Positions 14,849 through 18,372 of a stretch of 18,372 nt of DNA are shown here, piece after piece (position 1 is the first letter of the stretch; each line of letters opens with the position of its first letter). The notes under the pieces are model-generated. The model had not been told where the DNA came from. It worked only from the letters and a program-made list of their open reading frames with translations, and searched no databases. The DNA lies in NCBI GenBank assembly GCA_001310555.1, contig BAXO01000104.1, positions 1 to 18,372 of the forward strand, in the 5' to 3' direction. A program made the translations under genes and the position numbers. The DNA is from Bacillus sp. JCM 19058 (GTDB lineage: Bacteria; Bacillota; Bacilli; Bacillales_H; Bacillaceae_D).

Positions 14849-15891
14849 ATGGTAGAACAGTATATGAACGCAGCTGTGCTTGAGAAGCCTTTTTCAATTG
14901 CGGTCAAAAAGGTAAAAAAGCCAGCCCCTCAAAAAGACGAGGTGCTCATTAAGGTTCATTGTATCGGAATTTGCGGCTCTGACGTTCATTATTATGAGCA
15001 CGGTAAAATCGGCCGTTATGTTGTGGAACAACCATTAATATTAGGACACGAGCTCGCCGGCGAAGTGGTCGATGTCGGAGAAGCAGTTACTAATGTTACG
15101 ATAGGCGAACGTGTCGCTGTTGAGCCGGGGGTAGCCTGTGGACGTTGCGAATATTGCAAGTCGGGCCGCTATAATTTATGTCCTGATGTTATTTTCATGG
15201 CCACACCTCCGGTCGATGGAGCGTGGGCCGAGTTTGTCACGATCCGCAGCGATTTTGTCTTTCCTTTGCCAGACGGGATGAGCTACGAAGAAGGAGCGTT
15301 ACTAGAACCGCTATCTGTTGGCCTTCATGCGATGAAGAGGGGACGGATTCTCCCTTCTGACCGACTGCTAATTACCGGACTTGGCCCGATCGGCTTACTT
15401 GCTGTACAGGCGGCAAAGCTTTTTGGCGTCAATGAAATTTATGCTACTGATGTCGTTCCTTTTCGGCGGCAGCTAGCTGAGCAGCTCGGGGTAACGAAAT
15501 CGTTTGATCCGCTTTCCGAAAGTATAGAGAATAGCTTGGCAGTGGCTACGGGGAGCGGGGTTGACGCTATCATTGAATCTTCTGGCAACCACAAAGTCAT
15601 TTCCGACAGCGTCCCGCTCATTAATCGCGGCGGACGAATGATACTTGTCGGATTGCTACAGTTGAGCAAGTTCCATTAAATATCGCCCATATCATTGATT
15701 CAGAAATCGATTTGATCGGCATTTTCCGGTACGCGAATACATACCCGGCTGCGATTCAGGCATTAACTAATGCGAAGGTTGATTTAGATCAAGTGATTAC
15801 GCATAAGTACGGACTTCAGGATATTCAGGCGGCGATTGAAGTCGCACGGACTGAAAAAGACAAAAGCATTAAAATTATGATTTATCCGTAG
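14849..15891 (+). CDS. zinc-dependent sorbitol/polyol dehydrogenase (one frameshift)
   Basis: A medium-chain dehydrogenase that oxidises a polyol (sorbitol, xylitol or similar) with NAD+. The corrected length is 347 residues, close to the 353 of B. subtilis GutB. Catalytic-zinc residues appear in GICGSDVHYYEHGKIG (Cys) and GHELAGEVVDVG (His-Glu). The structural zinc site is CGRCEYCKSGRYNLC, with all four cysteines. The Rossmann motif is GLGPIGLLAVQAAKLFG. The break lies near 15656: a missing C turns LPTVEQVP into LLQLSKF, and the next frame supplies the normal end, IDLIGIFRYANTYPAAIQAL to KIMIYP. AAGGAGA precedes the ATG. No sugar transporter or regulator is adjacent, so the substrate is not fixed; 2,3-butanediol or threonine dehydrogenases are more distant options. 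Confidence 0.88.
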
Positions 15892-15903
15892 GGATTCATA
15901 AGG

Positions 15904-15932
15904 TTGTTATCGTTTGTAAAGAATGATAAATT
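15904..15932 (+). promoter_or_regulatory. possible promoter of the signal peptidase gene
   Basis: TTGTTA (15904-15909), 17 bases, TAAATT (15927-15932). The spacing is right and both boxes have two mismatches, so this is a modest candidate. It lies in the 55-base gap after the dehydrogenase, and transcription could also read through, as no terminator separates the two. Confidence 0.35.
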
Positions 15933-15946
15933 AAAGGAAAAAGCAT

Positions 15947-16498
15947 ATGGGGGAGAGGGGCATGGAATCGAGTAAAAATGAGTGGGTCGACTGGATTAAG
16001 GCAATTTTTGTTGCTTTATTATTAGCGATCGTCGTCCGAACGTTCTTATTTACTAGCTATGAAGTCAGAGGGGAGTCCATGCTGCCAAATGCCCATGACG
16101 GAGAACGATTTATTGTGAATAAAATAGGCTATGGCTTCTCGGAGCCTGAACGATTTGATATGATCGTTTTTCACGCAACGGAGGAAGAGGACTATATTAA
16201 ACGGGTTATTGGCTTGCCGGGAGATACGATTCGCTATGAGCAGGATGTTCTTTACGTAAACGATGTGGCGGTGGAAGAGCCTTTCATTGAAAAAGAAATT
16301 CACGAAGCGCTTGATCGGTCTTACACAATTGATTTCAGCTTGCCTGAGGTCGTGCCGCCCGAGCACGTTTTTGTACTTGGAGACAATCGCCCTAACAGTC
16401 TTGACAGTCGCCGAATTGGCTTTATTCATAAGGAGCAGATCGTCGGAAAAGTCGATTTACGCTTTTGGCCCTTGACTGAAGTCGGTATCATACATTAA
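15947..16498 (+). CDS. type I signal peptidase
   Basis: This membrane serine protease cleaves signal peptides from exported proteins on the outer face of the membrane. The 183 residues match SipS-type Bacillus enzymes. A short cytoplasmic start is followed by one membrane helix (about 17-35), then the Ser box YEVRGESMLP with nucleophile S44, the Lys box YIKRVIGLPGD with general base K85, and the GDNRPNSLDSR signature. Two starts are plausible: ATG 15947 with AAAGGA eight bases upstream, and ATG 15962 behind GGGGGAG. I use the first, and the protein differs by five residues. Several such enzymes (SipS/T/U/V) usually coexist, so I give no letter. The frame is intact and a terminator follows about 95 bases later. 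Confidence 0.92.
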   Translation: MGERGMESSKNEWVDWIKAIFVALLLAIVVRTFLFTSYEVRGESMLPNAHDGERFIVNKIGYGFSEPERFDMIVFHATEEEDYIKRVIGLPGDTIRYEQDVLYVNDVAVEEPFIEKEIHEALDRSYTIDFSLPEVVPPEHVFVLGDNRPNSLDSRRIGFIHKEQIVGKVDLRFWPLTEVGIIH

Positions 16499-16591
16499 AC
16501 AAATATTGATTTGAGCTGGCCGTTAGGCAATAAAGGTATCGCTGGCAGGTGCTATCATGCTGCGGAAGAATTGGGCAGCTTGAGTCGTTAT

Positions 16592-16629
16592 AAAGGGTGT
16601 GGGAACTCAATTCTCATACTCCTTTTTTT
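16592..16629 (+). terminator. terminator after the signal peptidase gene
   Basis: AAAGG-GTGTGGGAA pairs imperfectly with TTCTCATAC-TCCTTT and is followed by seven T. The 90 bases between the peptidase stop and this hairpin have an open frame but no start or ribosome-binding site that I can support. Confidence 0.75.
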
Positions 16630-16648
16630 CATCTATCGCAAAGGAAGG

Positions 16649-16679
16649 GACCCCGATGAACAAGTAGTGAAAAGGGGTC
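16649..16679 (-). terminator. possible terminator of the small minus-strand gene
   Basis: GACCCC (16649-16654) and GGGGTC (16674-16679) form a perfect 6-bp stem starting five bases past the TAA of the gene at 16684. Only a loosely T-rich stretch follows on the minus strand, so termination strength is uncertain. Confidence 0.4.
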
Positions 16680-16683
16680 GAAA

Positions 16684-16843
16684 TTAGTTCCAAAAGTCCT
16701 CTGCAACTCCATACCCCTCTTTTTCTACATGCTTCCTGCAAGCCGCTAGCCCCTGGCAAGCCATGGTTTCGCTAAAGGCGTGTTCAGGATTTGACTTTAT
16801 TCCGAATGTCGTGGGAGTTTAAAGTCTTGACCAATTGATACAT
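16684..16843 (-). CDS. hidden small protein, unrecognised (one frameshift)
   Basis: From ATG 16843 the minus strand reads MYQLVKTLNSHDIRNK. After removing one A from AAA near 16797 it continues SNPEHAFSETMACQGLAACR, then a basic-acidic helix and GYGVAEDFWN, to TAA at 16684-16686: 52 residues in all. The sequence has the composition of a real folded protein, including two cysteines and a C-terminal aromatic end. It lies 36 bases downstream of the VOC gene on the same strand and is followed by a stem-loop, so an operon is likely. The ribosome-binding site is weak (AGG 11 bases upstream), and the frame also opens a few codons upstream of the ATG. I cannot name the family. Each half alone is too short to be called by ordinary gene finding. 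Confidence 0.5.
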
Positions 16844-16879
16844 AGCGCTTTGACCTGTTTCTGAACAGTAGTTTATGTG

Positions 16880-17285
16880 TTAATAACCAGTCGGCGCGAC
16901 TAGCTCTACTTTAATGCGATCTGGATCTTCAAAATAAACTGCATAATGATTCATGCCGCCTGCATATGGATGTTTATCCTCATAAAGGATAGGGCATTTT
17001 TTTTCGCGCAAGCGCTCCGTCATTTCATCCACCTGCTGCCGAGAAGCTGCGTGAAAAGCGAGATGATTTAAACCAACCTGACAGCGATGATAGCTATTTT
17101 TTAAAAAAAACGCTCTTCTGCTTGAACAAAGACGAGATAGGAGTCACCGTTCTTCCAGCTACGCCCCTTCTCCCATTTCTGGTATTCGGTATATCCTAGC
17201 TCAGTTAAGAGCCAGCCCCAAACTCCACTGATTTCGTTAAATTTGAGACATATATTTCAATGTGATGAATAGCACCCAGTGTCAT
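16880..17285 (-). CDS. VOC-family (glyoxalase/dioxygenase-fold) protein (two frameshifts)
   Basis: About 134 residues after joining three frames. The start LGAIHHIEIYVSNLTKSVEF leads to FWGWLLTELGYTEYQKW, then GDSYLVFVQAEERF, HRCQVGLNHLAFHAASRQQV and finally HYAVYFEDPDRIKVELVAP. The first His (HHIEIYV), the second (GLNHLAF) and the terminal Glu (KVELVAP) are the usual metal-ligand positions of the vicinal-oxygen-chelate fold, as in glyoxalase I, fosfomycin-resistance proteins and extradiol dioxygenases. The substrate is unknown. Breaks: a missing base in AAA 17220-17222 and an A8 run at 17103-17110 that should be 6 or 9. AAAGGAG lies nine bases before the ATG. Confidence 0.82.
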
Positions 17286-17345
17286 TGCTTATGCTCCTTT
17301 CATACCTCTATCATCTTTCTTTTCTAACAATCACCTTTATGCACG

Positions 17346-17376
17346 GAAAACACAGCTCCTTAAGCTGGAGCTGTGT
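17346..17376 (-). terminator. terminator of the EEP-family gene
   Basis: ACACAGCTCC (17350-17359) and GGAGCTGTGT (17367-17376) form a perfect 10-bp stem. On the minus strand it is followed by TTTTCC. It lies about 60 bases past the stop of the gene at 17434. Confidence 0.7.
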
Positions 17377-17433
17377 CTCCTTCATTGCTATTGCTCGAAA
17401 GAGAGAGTAGCCATCGCTTTTCCCTTCACACCA

Positions 17434-18214
17434 TTATCGTATTTTAACATTTGCCACAACAGGGTAGTGATCGCTTAAATAGTAGCCATTCTCTCTCGTA
17501 TCATCAATTTCTATCGTTTTTGCCTCTACGGGCCCCGCTGCAAGGATCCAATCAATGCGATTATTTTTGCCTCCGCCAGTCGGATCTCGAAAATTATTAA
17601 AGGTACCGAGCTCCTTGCCGTTTATCATCTTAGCAGTATCATATAAATCTTCAAAGGGACCTTCTGCTACAAGTGAGTGGTGTGATTGGTCCACATTCGT
17701 GCTATTAAAGTCGCCGAACAATAAAACTGAGAGCCCATCTTCGAATGTGTCTATCTGCTCTTTTATTAACGCTGAGCTGTTTGTTCTAGCTTCCTCAGAA
17801 ACGTGGTCATAATGAGTATTAATTGCATAAAACTCTTTCCCAGTGGCGCGTTCGGCAAAACGAATCCACGTAGCCATTCGGGTAATAGAGGTATTCCACG
17901 ATTTGGAGCCAATCGTTTTAGGCGTCTCACTCAGCCAAAAATAATCGTATTCTAACGGTTCAACCGCAGAAGTACGATAAAAATCGCGCCGAATTCACTC
18001 TTGCTCCCGCCTTCCCGGCCAAGGCCAATCCAGCGATAGTCTGAAAGAGCTTGATCGAGCTTACGATTTGCCGATATAGCCCCTCCTGAGTCCCGATAAC
18101 GTCAGGCTTCCTATGCTCAATTAAATTTTTAATTCTTGGCAAACGATCTTCCCACAAATGAAATTCGGGATCGTTCATATTTTGATAGCGTAAATTAAAG
18201 GTCATAATTTCCAT
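17434..18214 (-). CDS. endonuclease/exonuclease/phosphatase-family protein (two frameshifts)
   Basis: About 260 residues after correction, with the complete metal-dependent phosphodiesterase signature: N7 in MTFNLRY, E44 in IGTQEG, YAINTHYDH with its catalytic Asp/His pair, GDFNSTN, and the terminal SDHYPV His. Also visible are WIGLGREGG and NNRIDWIL. The fold covers exonuclease III, DNase I, sphingomyelinase and inositol phosphatases. The lack of a signal peptide and the GREGG-type loop fit the intracellular sugar-phosphate or nucleotide-processing members, but the substrate is unassigned. Breaks: a missing base near 18064 and a missing A in the A5 run 17979-17983. The ATG at 18214 has AGGGAGG rather far upstream (about 14 bases). 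The region from 18215 to the window end contains no gene that I can support. Confidence 0.82.
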
Positions 18215-18372
18215 CGTTTATTCAAATGCCTCCCTAGTGTTTTTCCGTTCATAAACACATTCTAGGTTATTCCTCAATTTCCTGTTTGTTTTGTTATTCC
18301 GTTAGTAGTAACTTGAATACGATTTTATCATCCCGAAATGATAGAGTGTAAAAGCCGAACACGATCATGTGA

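Noticed and set aside
16500..16680. Plus-strand open frame after the signal peptidase (DLSWPLGNKGIAGRCYHAAE...).
   Set aside because: It crosses a clear terminator, lacks a start codon and ribosome-binding site, and overlaps the minus-strand hairpin.

Overview
The window looks like chromosomal DNA of a spore-forming Bacillaceae bacterium. It has SD-led genes, stem-loop/T-tract terminators, plausible sigma-A, sigma-B and sigma-E promoters, and close relatives of Bacillus subtilis PrkA, PbpD (PBP4), Dps, TrmL/CspR, QueG/YhbA and the YhbB amidase-domain protein. In B. subtilis the order is yhbA(queG)-yhbB-cspR(trmL)-yhbD-yhbE-yhbF-prkA-yhbH. The same backbone (queG ... amidase ... trmL ... prkA) is collinear here but interrupted by other genes. 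The exact genus cannot be settled; an alkaliphilic or soil Bacillus-type lineage is a guess.

Layout. 1-1415: a BadF-family amino-sugar kinase with a sigma-A promoter, a possible tiny coupled ORF and a long palindrome that separates it from convergent map. 1415-4060: map (minus), a small frameshifted plus-strand gene, dps (minus) with a sigma-B-type promoter, and a stand-alone B3/4-domain gene (minus). 4060-5845: queG and ogt (plus), closed by a strong terminator. 5924-7019: a GNAT acetyltransferase and a transglutaminase-like gene (minus). 7213-10372: the amidase-domain gene, a convergent DHFR/RibD-like reductase, trmL, a 29-residue membrane protein and a YufK/DUF5366-like membrane protein. 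10568-12439: pbpD (minus). 12550-14556: prkA behind a sigma-E-like promoter, with a strong terminator. 14849-16629: a sorbitol/polyol dehydrogenase and a type I signal peptidase. 16649-18214: a hidden 52-residue gene, a VOC-family gene and an endonuclease/exonuclease/phosphatase-family gene, all minus.

The dominant oddity is reading-frame damage. By joining conserved segments across frames I count about two dozen single-base indels in twelve genes, including highly conserved ones (prkA, queG, trmL). Many are +1 in A/T runs that read 6-8 long; others are -1, often in short C, A or T runs. After one-base corrections the products regain family-typical length (PrkA becomes 631 residues) and all visible active-site residues. 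That pattern points to homopolymer sequencing error in an uncorrected assembly more than to true pseudogenes, so broken genes are annotated as full-length CDS with the suspect positions given.

Functionally this is a housekeeping and stress/sporulation neighbourhood: wobble-base tRNA modification (queG, trmL), DNA protection and repair (dps, ogt), cell-wall synthesis (pbpD), protein maturation and export (map, signal peptidase) and sporulation signalling (prkA). I see no tRNA, rRNA, CRISPR array, insertion sequence or phage gene, and no clearly new multi-gene system. The best leads are the small genes and regulatory sites hidden by the indels.
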